Assembly (NCBI RefSeq): GCF_019599465.1
Contig: NZ_RKLR01000007.1
Location: 124,001-188,000, forward strand
Direction: 5' to 3'
DNA length: 64,000 nucleotides
Origin: Haloarcula rubra
GTDB lineage: Archaea; Halobacteriota; Halobacteria; Halobacteriales; Haloarculaceae
Each line of letters opens with the position of its first letter. Within the stretch, counting starts at the first letter, position 1. Under the pieces are notes generated by a model. That model did not search any database. It was not told the DNA's origin and worked only from the letters and a program-made list of their open reading frames with translations. Shown piece after piece: positions 41,783 through 50,220 of this stretch. Both the position numbers and the translations under genes were made by a program.

Positions 41783-44062
41783 ATGGAAGTATCACGACAG
41801 ACGCTCGCGAAACTGCTCGTCGCCGCGTTCGTCGTCAACCTCGTGGTGATGGGCGCGGGCGCTGCGCTCGCCTACGAGAAGGCGCCGCCCATCCCCGACC
41901 GAATCGTCGGTCCCGACGGCGAGACCATCGCGACGGGTGCGGACGTGCAGCACGGCAAAGAGACGTTCCAGAAAGACGGCCTGATGAACCACGGGTCGAT
42001 ACTGGGCAACGGCGCGTACTACGGCGTCGACTACACCGCCGACACGCTGGACCTGAAGGTGCAGTACATGCGCCAGTACCACGCCAGAGAGGAGTACGGT
42101 AGCGACTTCGACGCGCTCTCGGCGGAGCGACAGGCCGCCATCGAGACGCGCGTCGAGCAGCGCCTCGACCGGCAGGCCTCCGGCGAGGTGGTGCAGTACT
42201 CCGCCGCCGAGGTGTACGCACACCAGCAGATTCGGGAGGAGTACGTCGAGCGGTACCACGAGGGGAGCCACGAACGTGGCGTCCCCGAGGGGATGATTGC
42301 CAGCGAGGACGCCGCTCGCGACTTCGCCGACTTCGCGCTCTGGACGGCGTGGTTCTCCCACGCCGACCGGCCGGCCGGTGACCACTCCTACACGAACGAG
42401 TGGCCGTACGCACCCGGTGCCGGCAACGACGCCACCGCCGCAGCGATGACGTGGAGCGTCGTCGCCATGGTGTTGCTCGTCGCCGGCGCGGGCGCGGCGG
42501 TGTGGCTCTACCGCAGTGTCGACCTCCCCGAACCCGAAGTCGAGGGCATCGACGTGCCCGCGCCCGACGAGGTGGCACTGTTCCCCGGCCAGCGGGCGGC
42601 CACGCGGTTCATCCCCATCGCGGCCGGGTTGTTCCTCGGGCAGGTCCTCCTCGGGGGCCTGCTCGCGCACTTCTACGTCGAGCGCGCCGCGTTCTTCGGG
42701 CTGGGCGAGCTCGTCGGGGTGAACATCCTCCAGTGGCTCCCCTTCGCCATCGCGAAGACGTGGCACATCGACATGGGTATCCTCTGGATAGCGACGCTGT
42801 GGCTCGGTGCCGGCCTGTTCCTCCCGCCGCTGTTGACCGGACAGGAACCGGAGCGGCAGGGGACGCTCGTCAACGTCCTGCTGGGTGCGCTGGTGGTCGT
42901 CGTCGTCGGCGGCCTCGTCGGCATCTGGCTCGGCATGCAGGGCTTCTTCGAGGGCGACCTCTGGTGGTGGCTCGGCAACGAGGGGCTGGAGTACCTCGAA
43001 GTCGGCCGCGTCTGGCAACTCGGCCTGCTCGCCGGCTTCCTCATCTGGGCCGGCCTCGCCTACCGCGGCTTCAAGCCGCTGCTGGACGACGAACCGAAGT
43101 ACGGCCTCTCCCACCTCATCCTCTACGCCGGCGGCTCTATCGCCCTGCTGTTCACCGCCGGCCTGCTGTACACCCCGGAGACCAACATGGCCGTCACGGA
43201 GTTCTGGCGCTGGTGGGTCGTCCACATGTGGGTCGAGGGGGCCTTCGAGTTCTTCATCGTCGCCATCGTCGGCATCACGCTGGTGTCGATGAACCTCCTG
43301 AAGCGCCAGAGCGCCGCCAAGGCCGTGATGTTCGAGGCGCTGCTGGTGATGGGCACCGGCGTCATCGGCGTCTCGCATCACTACTGGTGGATAGGTATGC
43401 CCGACCTGTGGGTGCCCATCGGGAGCGCGTTCTCCACGCTGGAACTCGTCCCGCTGGTGTTCATCCTCTACGAGGCCATCAACGAGTACCGTGCGATGGC
43501 GGCCGGCGGGGAGAGTTTCCCGTACACGATTCCGTTCATGTTCATCGTCGCCTCCGGCGTCTGGAACTTCGTCGGGGCCGGCGTGCTCGGGTTCTTCATC
43601 AACCTGCCGCTCATCAACTACTACGAGCACGGCACCTACCTCACCGTCGCCCACGCTCACGCGGCGATGTTCGGGGCCTTCGGCTTCCTCGCGCTGGGGA
43701 TGGCCAGTTACATGCTCCGCATCACCGTCGACCCGAGCGACTGGGACGGGTCGTGGCTCCGCGCCGCCTTCTGGTGCTGGAACGTCGGCCTCGCGGTGAT
43801 GGTGCTGGGCTCCGTCACCCCCGTCGGCTTCCTCCAGCTAGAGGTGGCGTTCACCGAGGGCTACGCCGCCGCCCGGAGCGTCGCGTTCTACGAGCGGCCG
43901 CTCGTGGAACTGCTGTTCTGGGCGCGGATGCCCGGTGACACGCTCATCATCCTCGGGACGACCATCTTCACCGCCGACGTGCTACGCAAGCGGTTCTCCC
44001 TGCGGTCGGTGCTGGCCGGCGAGGACGAACCCGTCTCCGACCCAGTCGTCTCCGACGACTGA
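41783..44062 (+). CDS. norZ: quinol-dependent nitric oxide reductase
   Basis: 759 residues, single-chain qNor. The N-terminal extension (KETFQKDGLMNHGSILGNGA, haem-free cytochrome c-like part) precedes the NorB-type core of about fourteen helices. Metal ligands include H481 in VHMWVEGAFEFF, with the Glu of the FeB site, H532-H533 in GVSHHYWWIG, and H624/H626 in VAHAHAAMFGAFG. It reduces two NO to N2O using menaquinol, for denitrification or NO detoxification. It is preceded by an iron box and a NarO-type site. Confidence 0.96.
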   Translation: MEVSRQTLAKLLVAAFVVNLVVMGAGAALAYEKAPPIPDRIVGPDGETIATGADVQHGKETFQKDGLMNHGSILGNGAYYGVDYTADTLDLKVQYMRQYHAREEYGSDFDALSAERQAAIETRVEQRLDRQASGEVVQYSAAEVYAHQQIREEYVERYHEGSHERGVPEGMIASEDAARDFADFALWTAWFSHADRPAGDHSYTNEWPYAPGAGNDATAAAMTWSVVAMVLLVAGAGAAVWLYRSVDLPEPEVEGIDVPAPDEVALFPGQRAATRFIPIAAGLFLGQVLLGGLLAHFYVERAAFFGLGELVGVNILQWLPFAIAKTWHIDMGILWIATLWLGAGLFLPPLLTGQEPERQGTLVNVLLGALVVVVVGGLVGIWLGMQGFFEGDLWWWLGNEGLEYLEVGRVWQLGLLAGFLIWAGLAYRGFKPLLDDEPKYGLSHLILYAGGSIALLFTAGLLYTPETNMAVTEFWRWWVVHMWVEGAFEFFIVAIVGITLVSMNLLKRQSAAKAVMFEALLVMGTGVIGVSHHYWWIGMPDLWVPIGSAFSTLELVPLVFILYEAINEYRAMAAGGESFPYTIPFMFIVASGVWNFVGAGVLGFFINLPLINYYEHGTYLTVAHAHAAMFGAFGFLALGMASYMLRITVDPSDWDGSWLRAAFWCWNVGLAVMVLGSVTPVGFLQLEVAFTEGYAAARSVAFYERPLVELLFWARMPGDTLIILGTTIFTADVLRKRFSLRSVLAGEDEPVSDPVVSDD

Positions 44063-44112
44063 GCGGCGGGCCGTCGTCGCCGATAAACTCCATGTGACTG
44101 TATCGACCCCGG

Positions 44113-44163
44113 ACGGGTTCGCTCGGGTTCCCATCGCTTGGGAACACGGTACACCCGTTTTTT
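44113..44163 (+). terminator. nested hairpin with T6 run after norZ
   Basis: Outer stem ACGGGT/ACCCGT (44113-44118 and 44153-44158) and inner stem GTTCCCA-tcgct-TGGGAAC (44127-44145) are followed by TTTTTT (44158-44163). This is a good intrinsic-type terminator for norZ. The T-run is also 23-28 nt before the next ATG (44186), so the same bases may serve as the promoter of the radical SAM pair. Confidence 0.6.
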
Positions 44164-44185
44164 GTGGGGCAGACAAGTGACGCGT

Positions 44186-44500
44186 ATGGGAGAACTCGAC
44201 CACGAGGTGGACGCCCCGCGCGGTGCGACCAGCCGCGAGTGGGAAGTGTTCTGTCGCGAGGCGTCGGCGGACCCGCTGACTCACGTCGGGAGCGTCAGCG
44301 CCCCGTCGGCGGACATCGCCCGTGAGCAGGCGACTCGACTGTTCGCCCACGCCGCCGAGGCCCTCTGGCTCTGTCCGGCCGACGAGACGGTCCGCGTGCA
44401 GGACGAGTCGCTGGCGCTGGACCCGGACTCGGACGGGGCCGACGCGACGATGGACGAACAGGCGATGCACGACGAGACGCTTCGGGGTGAGGCAGAGTGA
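44186..44500 (+). CDS. PaaB-like radical-SAM-partnered protein (Htur_1727 family)
   Basis: 104 residues. The core SREWEVFCREASADPLTHVG then SVSAPSADIAREQATRLFAH and ALWLCPADETVRV closely follows the PaaB fold pattern (EVFVR...HVGS...A...A...WVV) of the phenylacetyl-CoA epoxidase B subunit. There is an acidic tail (DPDSDGADATMDEQ). I recall a TIGRFAM family of this type in haloarchaea, named after Htur_1727 and always next to a radical SAM gene. Here it overlaps that gene by 4 bp (GTGA). It may be a substrate or scaffold of the enzyme. Confidence 0.82.
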   Translation: MGELDHEVDAPRGATSREWEVFCREASADPLTHVGSVSAPSADIAREQATRLFAHAAEALWLCPADETVRVQDESLALDPDSDGADATMDEQAMHDETLRGEAE

Positions 44501-45720
44501 TATCCGTCTCGAAACTGCTCACCGACCTCGACGCCGAGGGAGACGGCCTGCGCTACGACGCCGCCGAGGAGTCCACGAAGGCCCAGATTCGCGACGAGAA
44601 ACAGCGCCGGCCGGTCGTCGTCTGGAACGTCACCAAGCAGTGTAACCTCTACTGTGACCACTGCTACGCCGCCGCCGACACCGACATCGCCGACGGCGAA
44701 CTCACGACGGCGGAGGGAAAGGCCCTGCTCGACGACCTCGCCGACTACGGCGCGCCGGTGATTCTGTTCTCCGGCGGCGAACCGCTCGTCCGACAGGACC
44801 TCGAAGAACTCGTCGCCTACGCCGACGAGGTGGGCGTCCGCCCCGTCCTCTCGACCAACGGCACCCTCATCACCGAGGAGCGAGCGGCGTCGCTGAAAGC
44901 TGCGGGACTGAAGTACGCGGGCATCTCCGTCGACGGCCTCCCGGAGCGCAACGACGACTTCCGGGGGATGGAGGGCGCCTTCGACGGCGCCGTGCAGGGC
45001 ATCCAGAACTGTCTGGACGCGGGACTGAAGACGGGGCTTCGATACACTATCACGGAGCGCAACGCGCCGGACCTGGAGGGGGTCGTCGACCTCCTGACCG
45101 ACGTGGGCGTCGACCGCTTCTGCTTCTACCATCTGGACTACGGCGGCCGCGGCACCGAAATCGTCGACGCCGACCTCACGCCCGTCGAGCGCCGCGAGGC
45201 CGTCGAGCGGGTGTGTGACATGACCCGGGAGTACCACGACCGGGGTGAGGAGATAGAGACGCTGCTGGTGGGCAACTACGCCGACGCGGCCTACCTCGTC
45301 GAGTACGCCCGCGAGCACATGGGCGAAGCCCAAGCCCGCAGAGTGTACGAGTACCTGCGGGTCAACGGCGGCGACCCGACCGGCGAACGCGTCGCCGACG
45401 TCGACTATCAGGGCAACGTCCACCTCACGCAGTTCTGGCAGGGGTACTCGCTGGGCAACGTCCGCGACCGGCCGTTCGGCGACATCTGGGAGGACGAGTC
45501 GAACCCGCTCCTCGGGGCGCTCCGGGAGCGCGAAGACCGTCTCACGGGGAAGTGTGCCGACTGCCGCTACTCGGACGTCTGTCGTGGTGGCTCCCGTCTC
45601 CGGGCGCTCACCGTCGAGGACGACCTGTTCGCGCCGGACCCGCAGTGTTACCTCGACGACGACGAGATTCGCGGTCCGGAACCGTTCGCCGGCGGCGACG
45701 CGACGAGTCCGGCGGACTGA
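44497..45720 (+). CDS. radical SAM/SPASM protein, NirJ/AhbC-like
   Basis: 407 residues from GTG 44497. The SAM-binding 4Fe-4S site is CNLYCDHC (C49, C53, C56), with FSGGEPLVRQDL as the GGE motif. The SPASM/auxiliary region has GNVHLTQFWQGYSLGNVRDR, then C353, C356 and C362 (CADCRYSDVC), and C384 (PQCYL). The QFW...SLGNV and CRGG features match NirJ/AhbC/AhbD-type haem-modifying enzymes rather than typical peptide-modifying SPASM proteins. It is coupled to the PaaB-like gene and follows norZ. The substrate may be a haem precursor or the partner protein. Confidence 0.9.
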   Translation: MISVSKLLTDLDAEGDGLRYDAAEESTKAQIRDEKQRRPVVVWNVTKQCNLYCDHCYAAADTDIADGELTTAEGKALLDDLADYGAPVILFSGGEPLVRQDLEELVAYADEVGVRPVLSTNGTLITEERAASLKAAGLKYAGISVDGLPERNDDFRGMEGAFDGAVQGIQNCLDAGLKTGLRYTITERNAPDLEGVVDLLTDVGVDRFCFYHLDYGGRGTEIVDADLTPVERREAVERVCDMTREYHDRGEEIETLLVGNYADAAYLVEYAREHMGEAQARRVYEYLRVNGGDPTGERVADVDYQGNVHLTQFWQGYSLGNVRDRPFGDIWEDESNPLLGALREREDRLTGKCADCRYSDVCRGGSRLRALTVEDDLFAPDPQCYLDDDEIRGPEPFAGGDATSPAD

Positions 45721-45877
45721 GCGCCGTTTAGCCGGCCGTCCCGTCGGGTCGGTAGGCTACATCAAAGCCCACTGTGCTGAGGCTACGCCCTGATGCCACT
45801 ACCGACGGTACGCCTACGTGCGGCCGTCGTACCACGGTCGCGACGTATCGTGTCAGTGACTCCAGTCTCGTGGGAGT

Positions 45878-45935
45878 GAGCAGTTCGGTTCGTTCGGGCC
45901 ACCGACCGCCCGCTGGGCACGGGCGGTCACTGCTC
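45878..45935 (+). other. large imperfect hairpin in an intergenic region (possible structured RNA)
   Basis: Outer arms GAGCAGT/ACTGCTC (45878-45884, 45929-45935) and inner arms GACCGCCCG/CGGGCGGTC (45904-45912, 45920-45928) leave an asymmetric 19-nt internal bulge and a 7-nt loop. There is no T-run directly after. It sits in the 286-bp gap between the radical SAM gene and the PHP gene, where no coding region is evident. Confidence 0.45.
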
Positions 45936-46006
45936 GTGTTCTCTTTCAGTGACAGTACGGCCGGTGTACCGGGGCGTTTTTGCCCGGGCCACCTCTATGA
46001 CCGTCC

Positions 46007-46693
46007 GTGCTGTCGGTCGAGCTTCACACGCACTCTGCGCTGTCCCACGACGGGCGCGACCCGGTCGAGCTACTGCTGGCGCAGGCGGAGGCCGTCGGAC
46101 TGGACGCGCTGGCGGTCACCGACCACGACGAACTCGACGCGAGTCTGGAGGCCGCCGAACTCGCGCCCGAGTACGGCCTCGTGGGCATCCCCGGGATGGA
46201 GGTCACGTGCGCTGCGGGCCACGTCCTCGCGCTGGGTATCGAGTCGCCGATTCCGGCGGGCCTGTCGTTCGCCGAGACGCTCGACCGCATCCGCGACCAG
46301 GGGGGCCTCGCCGTCGTCCCCCACCCGTTTCAGGAGTCCCGTCACGGCGTCCTCGAACACATCTCGAAGGACGAACTCGCGACGGCGGACGCCATCGAAG
46401 TGTACAACTCCCGCCTGCTGACCGGGCGGTCGAACCGGCAGGCCGAGCGGTTCGCCCGGCGTCGTGGCCTGCCGATGACCGCCGGGAGCGACGCCCACAT
46501 CGCCGAGATGGTCGGGCAGGCGGTCACGAAGGTCGACACCGACGACCGCTCGGTCGACGCCATCCTCGACGCCGTCGCGAAGGGACGGACGACCGTCGAG
46601 GGCGAGCGAACGCCGTGGCGCATCAGCTTCCGGCAGGCTGCCGGGGGCGCGAAGCGCCGCGTGAAGAGCCGACTCGGGAGCTTTCTGGACTGA
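46007..46693 (+). CDS. PHP-domain metal-dependent phosphoesterase
   Basis: 228 residues from GTG at 46007. The metal-site motifs are ELHTHSALSHDG (about 5-16), VTDHDELDASLEAAE, PGMEVTC, VPHPFQESRHG and TAGSDAHIAEM. This short PHP form, like the TrpH/YciV group, hydrolyses phosphate esters such as 3',5'-nucleotides with up to three metals. The T-run gggcgtttttg about 30 nt before the GTG is the probable promoter. Its stop overlaps the next start by 1 bp. Confidence 0.9.
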   Translation: MLSVELHTHSALSHDGRDPVELLLAQAEAVGLDALAVTDHDELDASLEAAELAPEYGLVGIPGMEVTCAAGHVLALGIESPIPAGLSFAETLDRIRDQGGLAVVPHPFQESRHGVLEHISKDELATADAIEVYNSRLLTGRSNRQAERFARRRGLPMTAGSDAHIAEMVGQAVTKVDTDDRSVDAILDAVAKGRTTVEGERTPWRISFRQAAGGAKRRVKSRLGSFLD

Positions 46694-47784
46694 TGGAGGG
46701 CGCAGACGAGGCGACCGTTCGCGCCGCCGTCGAGTCCCGTGACCCCCTCCCGGGCACGGTCGGGTTCGCGGGGCGACTCGACGACGCGCTCGTCCGGGAC
46801 GTCCTCGGGCGGTATCCCCTGTTCGTCGAGCGGGGTGCGGCCGAGGGTCCGGTCTCTGACGCCGACTGGAGTCCGGACCCCACCGAACTTGACGACCCCG
46901 ACCCGTTTTCGGCGGGCCATCTCCGCGACGCCGACGGGACGCGAGAGGTGTGGTCCCTGCCGGACCCGGACCCCTTTTCGGACCGCGAGACGGCCGTCGA
47001 GACCGTCCGGGACGCCGTCGAGACGAGTATCGACGCCGTGGACGCCGACGGCCTCGCGGTTGCCTTCTCGGGCGGGGTCGACTCCGCGCTCCTGGCCGCC
47101 CGACTGGACGCGCCGCTGTACGTCGCCGGGTTCCCCGACAGCCACGACGTCGAGGCGGCGCGGTCGGCGGCAAACCTGCTGGACCGTGACCTGCGAGTGG
47201 TCGAGTTGACCCACGACGCAATCGAACGCGCGGTGCCCGACATCGTCGCCGCCACGGGCCGGACGAACGCGATGGCGGTCCAGATTGCCCTCCCGTTGTA
47301 CCTGACCGCGAGACGCGTCGCGGCCGACGGCTTCGACCGCCTCGCGCTCGGACAGGGCGCCGACGAACTGTTCGGCGGCTACGCCAAGGTGGCGAAAGCG
47401 CCCGAGGACCCCCGCGTCGACGCCGACACCGTCCGCGGTGCCCAGCGCGAAGTCCTCGCGACGCTCCCCGACCAACTGCCCCGAGATGTCCTGACGCTCC
47501 GGGCCGCGGGCGTCGAACCGGTGACGCCGCTGCTCCACGACCGCGTGGTGGCGGCGGCACTTCGGCTGGACGACCGGATGCTCGTCGACGGCGAGACGCG
47601 CAAGTGGGCCCTCCGGAAGGCGGCGCTGGGGTCCCTGCCCGAGGCCGTCGCGATGCGAGACAAGAAGGCCGCCCAGTACGGGTCGCTGGCCGCCCGGGAA
47701 CTCGACCGACTGGCCCGGCAGGCCGGTTACAAGCGCCGGATGGACGACCACGTCACCCAGTACGTCGAGTCGCTGGTCGAGTGA
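46693..47784 (+). CDS. asparagine synthase-like PP-loop protein, reduced glutaminase domain
   Basis: 363 residues. The PP-loop is VAFSGGVDSALLAARL (about 119-134). Downstream ALGQGADELFGGYAKVAKAP and the C-terminal MRDKKAAQYGSL match the AsnB synthetase domain. The N-terminal ~100 residues contain DVLGRYPLFVERG, a remnant of the GATase-II fold, but the catalytic N-terminal Cys is missing, so it cannot be a normal glutaminase. It may use ammonia, or adenylate another substrate. It is coupled to the PHP gene (tgatg). Confidence 0.86.
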   Translation: MEGADEATVRAAVESRDPLPGTVGFAGRLDDALVRDVLGRYPLFVERGAAEGPVSDADWSPDPTELDDPDPFSAGHLRDADGTREVWSLPDPDPFSDRETAVETVRDAVETSIDAVDADGLAVAFSGGVDSALLAARLDAPLYVAGFPDSHDVEAARSAANLLDRDLRVVELTHDAIERAVPDIVAATGRTNAMAVQIALPLYLTARRVAADGFDRLALGQGADELFGGYAKVAKAPEDPRVDADTVRGAQREVLATLPDQLPRDVLTLRAAGVEPVTPLLHDRVVAAALRLDDRMLVDGETRKWALRKAALGSLPEAVAMRDKKAAQYGSLAARELDRLARQAGYKRRMDDHVTQYVESLVE

Positions 47785-48195
47785 CTACTCCCGTGCGGCG
47801 CCGCTCCCGGTGATGGCGACGGGACGCTCGGAGTCCAAGATGACCGCCTGACTCACGCTCCCGAAGACGAGAGCCCCGAGCGGCGAGCGTTTCCGGCCCC
47901 CGAGGATTATCATGTCCACGTCGTGCTCGTCGGCGACGGCCACGATGCGTTCCTCCGGGTCGCCGTAGGTGGTCTGTGTCTCGACGCCGACGCTGGCCTC
48001 GCGCAACGCCTCGACCATGGTCTTGCCGGCCGGCGTCTGCTCGACGGTAGTCTTCTCGGCCGTCTCCTCGTCGTCGAAGACGTGCAGGACGACGGCCGCT
48101 ACCTCCTCGTCGGCGTACGGGAGCGCCGTCGTCGCGGCCACCTGTGCCGTCGCCCGCGCCTCGCTCGCGTCCACGGGGAGTAACACCTGATACAT
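47785..48195 (-). CDS. universal stress protein (UspA family)
   Basis: 136 residues, one Usp domain. MYQVLLPVDASEARATAQVA and GGRKRSPLGALVFGSVSQAV are the nucleotide-binding features. It is a close relative of the UspA protein ending the liv operon (GSRKRSPTGKVVFGSVAQ there). It is convergent with the asparagine synthase-like gene (stops abut) and follows the Nudix gene on the same strand, 29 bp away. Confidence 0.9.
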   Translation of the reverse strand: MYQVLLPVDASEARATAQVAATTALPYADEEVAAVVLHVFDDEETAEKTTVEQTPAGKTMVEALREASVGVETQTTYGDPEERIVAVADEHDVDMIILGGRKRSPLGALVFGSVSQAVILDSERPVAITGSGAARE

Positions 48196-48224
48196 GCCCC
48201 CCGAGACGGCCGTCGCGCCGATAG

Positions 48225-48701
48225 TTACCGACCGCTTACCGTCTCGATGGCTCGCCGCCCTATCTCCACGACGTCGGCCGGAATCTCGTCGCGCCGGTCG
48301 GCGAGGTCCGCCGCCGTGAACCACGTCCAGTCGGCGGCGGGTTGCTCGCCGGGGCCGGGGTCGATGTCACGAGAGGGGGCCTCGCCGTAGAAGACGAAGT
48401 CGACGTGCTGGTGGCCCACCTCGCCGTTCTCGTGGACATTGATGTCCTCCAGCAGGAAGTGTTGTGGCTGGGGTATCGAGCGGACCGTCTCGCTCTCGAT
48501 GGCCTCCCGTGGGGCGACGAGGTCGACGGTCATGCCCAGTTCCTCGCGAGTCTCCCGGAGGGCGGCCTCGTGGGGCAGTTCGTCACGGTCGACGTGGCCG
48601 CCGGCGGGGAGCCACATGTCGAGTTTGTCGTGTTCGTGCAGGGCGACGCTCCCCTCGCTGACGGCGTAGACGGTCGCGACGAAGTGGCGGGTCGTCTCCA
48701 T
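48225..48701 (-). CDS. Nudix hydrolase
   Basis: 158 residues. LPAGGHVDRDELPHEAA followed by RETREELGM is a complete Nudix box with the G-x5-E-x7-REUxEExGU arrangement (about 32-54). An N-terminal VATVYAVSEGSVALHEHDKL supplies the substrate face. The family cleaves nucleoside diphosphates linked to X; the substrate is unknown. ATG at 48701 is 41 nt from the end of tfb on the same strand. Confidence 0.93.
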   Translation of the reverse strand: METTRHFVATVYAVSEGSVALHEHDKLDMWLPAGGHVDRDELPHEAALRETREELGMTVDLVAPREAIESETVRSIPQPQHFLLEDINVHENGEVGHQHVDFVFYGEAPSRDIDPGPGEQPAADWTWFTAADLADRRDEIPADVVEIGRRAIETVSGR

Positions 48702-48742
48702 ACGGGTGGCGACGGGACAGGGGAAAGTCTACGTTACGAAGT

Positions 48743-49717
48743 TCAGGGGTGGACGCTGTCTTCCGCTTCCAGCAGTTCGTGGTAGCGGTTGCGGATGGTG
48801 ACTTCGGAGATGTTGGCGACTTCGCTGACCTCGCTCTGGGTGACCTTCTCGTTGGTCAGCAGCGAGGCGGCGTAGACGGCGGCGGCGGCGAGGCCGACGG
48901 GGGACTTCCCGGAGTGGACGCCCTCCTCTTTGGCGTTCTTCAGCAGCTGGCGGGCACGGCGTTCGACCTCCTCCGAGAGGTCGAGGTCGGAAGCGAACCG
49001 CGGGACGTAGCTCTCGGGGTCGGCGGGCTGAATCTCCAGACTGAGTTCCCGGACGACGTAGCGGTAGGTGCGGGCGATTTCGTCTTTGTCGACCCGGGAG
49101 ACGTTGGCGATTTCGTCCAGCGAGCGGGGGGTGCCGGCCTGTCGTGCGGCGGCGTACAGCGACGCCGTCGAGACGCCCTCGATGGAACGGCCCGGAAGCA
49201 GGTCCTCGTCCAGCGCACGACGGTAGATGACCGACGCCGTCTCACGGACGTTCTCGGGGAGACCGAGCGCGGAGGCCATGCGGTCTATCTCGCCGAGCGC
49301 CTGCTTGAGGTTGCGCTCCTTGGAGTCGCGGGTGCGGAACCGCTCGTTCCACGTCCGAAGCCGCTGCATCTTCTCGCGCTGGCGCGAGGACAGGGAGTTG
49401 CCGTAGGCGTCCTTGTCCTGCCAGCCGATGTTGGTCGACAGCCCCTTGTCGTGCATCATGTTCGTCGTCGGCGCGCCGACGCGGGACTTCTCGTCTTTCT
49501 CCTTCGAGTCGAACGCTCGCCACTCGGGGCCGGGGTCTATCTCGTCTTCCTCGACGACCAGCCCACAGTCCTCACAGACGGTCTCGCCGCGCTCGCTGTC
49601 GGAGAGCAGGGAGCCACCACACTCGGGACAGACGAGCTCCTCGTCTGCCTCCTCTGTCGTCTCCTCCACGTCGGTTTCGTTTTCATTCGTGTATCGGCGG
49701 ATGGTGGTATCGGTCAT
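48743..49717 (-). CDS. tfb: transcription initiation factor TFB
   Basis: 324 residues from ATG at 49717. The zinc ribbon is C30-x2-C33 (CPECGG) and C48-x2-C51 (CEDCGL). The B-finger/linker is EWRAFDSKEKDEKSRVGAPT. Two cyclin-like repeats follow (KQALGEIDRMASALGLPENV; YVPRFASDLDLSEEVERRAR), with the HTH SEVSEVANISEVTIRNRY near the end. It recruits RNA polymerase to TBP-TATA-BRE. Haloarchaea have several tfb paralogues, and which one this is cannot be told. Its upstream region is unusually AT-rich. Confidence 0.97.
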   Translation of the reverse strand: MTDTTIRRYTNENETDVEETTEEADEELVCPECGGSLLSDSERGETVCEDCGLVVEEDEIDPGPEWRAFDSKEKDEKSRVGAPTTNMMHDKGLSTNIGWQDKDAYGNSLSSRQREKMQRLRTWNERFRTRDSKERNLKQALGEIDRMASALGLPENVRETASVIYRRALDEDLLPGRSIEGVSTASLYAAARQAGTPRSLDEIANVSRVDKDEIARTYRYVVRELSLEIQPADPESYVPRFASDLDLSEEVERRARQLLKNAKEEGVHSGKSPVGLAAAAVYAASLLTNEKVTQSEVSEVANISEVTIRNRYHELLEAEDSVHP

Positions 49718-49940
49718 TGGTTGCGAACTGACGGGTCTGGGTACCCGAAAAACGTCTCTTGTACCCTTTTGTTGTGGCCGGAGCAACTTAAAACCTTTCC
49801 CAAATCGCAAAGGTATAGTTTGCCTTTCGAAAAACTCTGTTGGCAGTTCTTGCCGAAATACTCTCTCTGTGAGAACCATCCCCAACAGTTTGGCCCGTTG
49901 TTTCGAAACGCTTACCGCCGGGCCGATACTCCGCCCGGAC
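49718..49940. promoter_or_regulatory. AT-rich divergent regulatory region between tfb and gatC
   Basis: 223 bp with far more A/T than the flanks. On the minus strand ggttttaagttg (about 49784-49795) is a strong TATA for tfb, placing a 5' leader of about 40 nt. On the plus side GTTTCGAAAC (49900-49909) is a 10-bp palindrome 31-40 nt before the gatC ATG. In the middle GCAAA-N7-TTTGC (49807-49823) overlaps AAAGG-N9-CCTTT. Several regulators may bind here, including TFB itself. Confidence 0.5.
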
Positions 49941-50219
49941 ATGAGCGACAACGCCGTCGAACCGAGCGAGGTGCGTCACATCGCCGACCTCGCCCGCATC
50001 GACCTCGACGACGACGAGGTCGAGCGGTTCACCGAGCAGTTCGGCGAGATTCTGGCCGCCTTCGAGGCGCTGGACGAGGTGCCCGAGACCGAGCGTGAGG
50101 CCGACCTCGCGAACGTCATGCGCCCCGACGAGGTCCGCGAGAGCCTGAGTCAGGAGGAAGCGCTCCAGAACGCCCCCGAGTCCGAGGCGGGGCAGTTCAA
50201 AGGCCCGAAGGTGTCGTGA
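49941..50219 (+). CDS. gatC: Asp-tRNA(Asn)/Glu-tRNA(Gln) amidotransferase subunit C
   Basis: 92 residues. VEPSEVRHIADLARIDLDDD then FTEQFGEILAAFEALDEV is the GatC belt protein, and the end NAPESEAGQFKGPKVS is the usual C-terminal tail. It holds GatA and GatB together in GatCAB. ATG at 49941 is chosen; longer frames run into the regulatory region. It is 1 bp before gatA. Confidence 0.95.
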   Translation: MSDNAVEPSEVRHIADLARIDLDDDEVERFTEQFGEILAAFEALDEVPETEREADLANVMRPDEVRESLSQEEALQNAPESEAGQFKGPKVS

Positions 50220-50220
50220 G

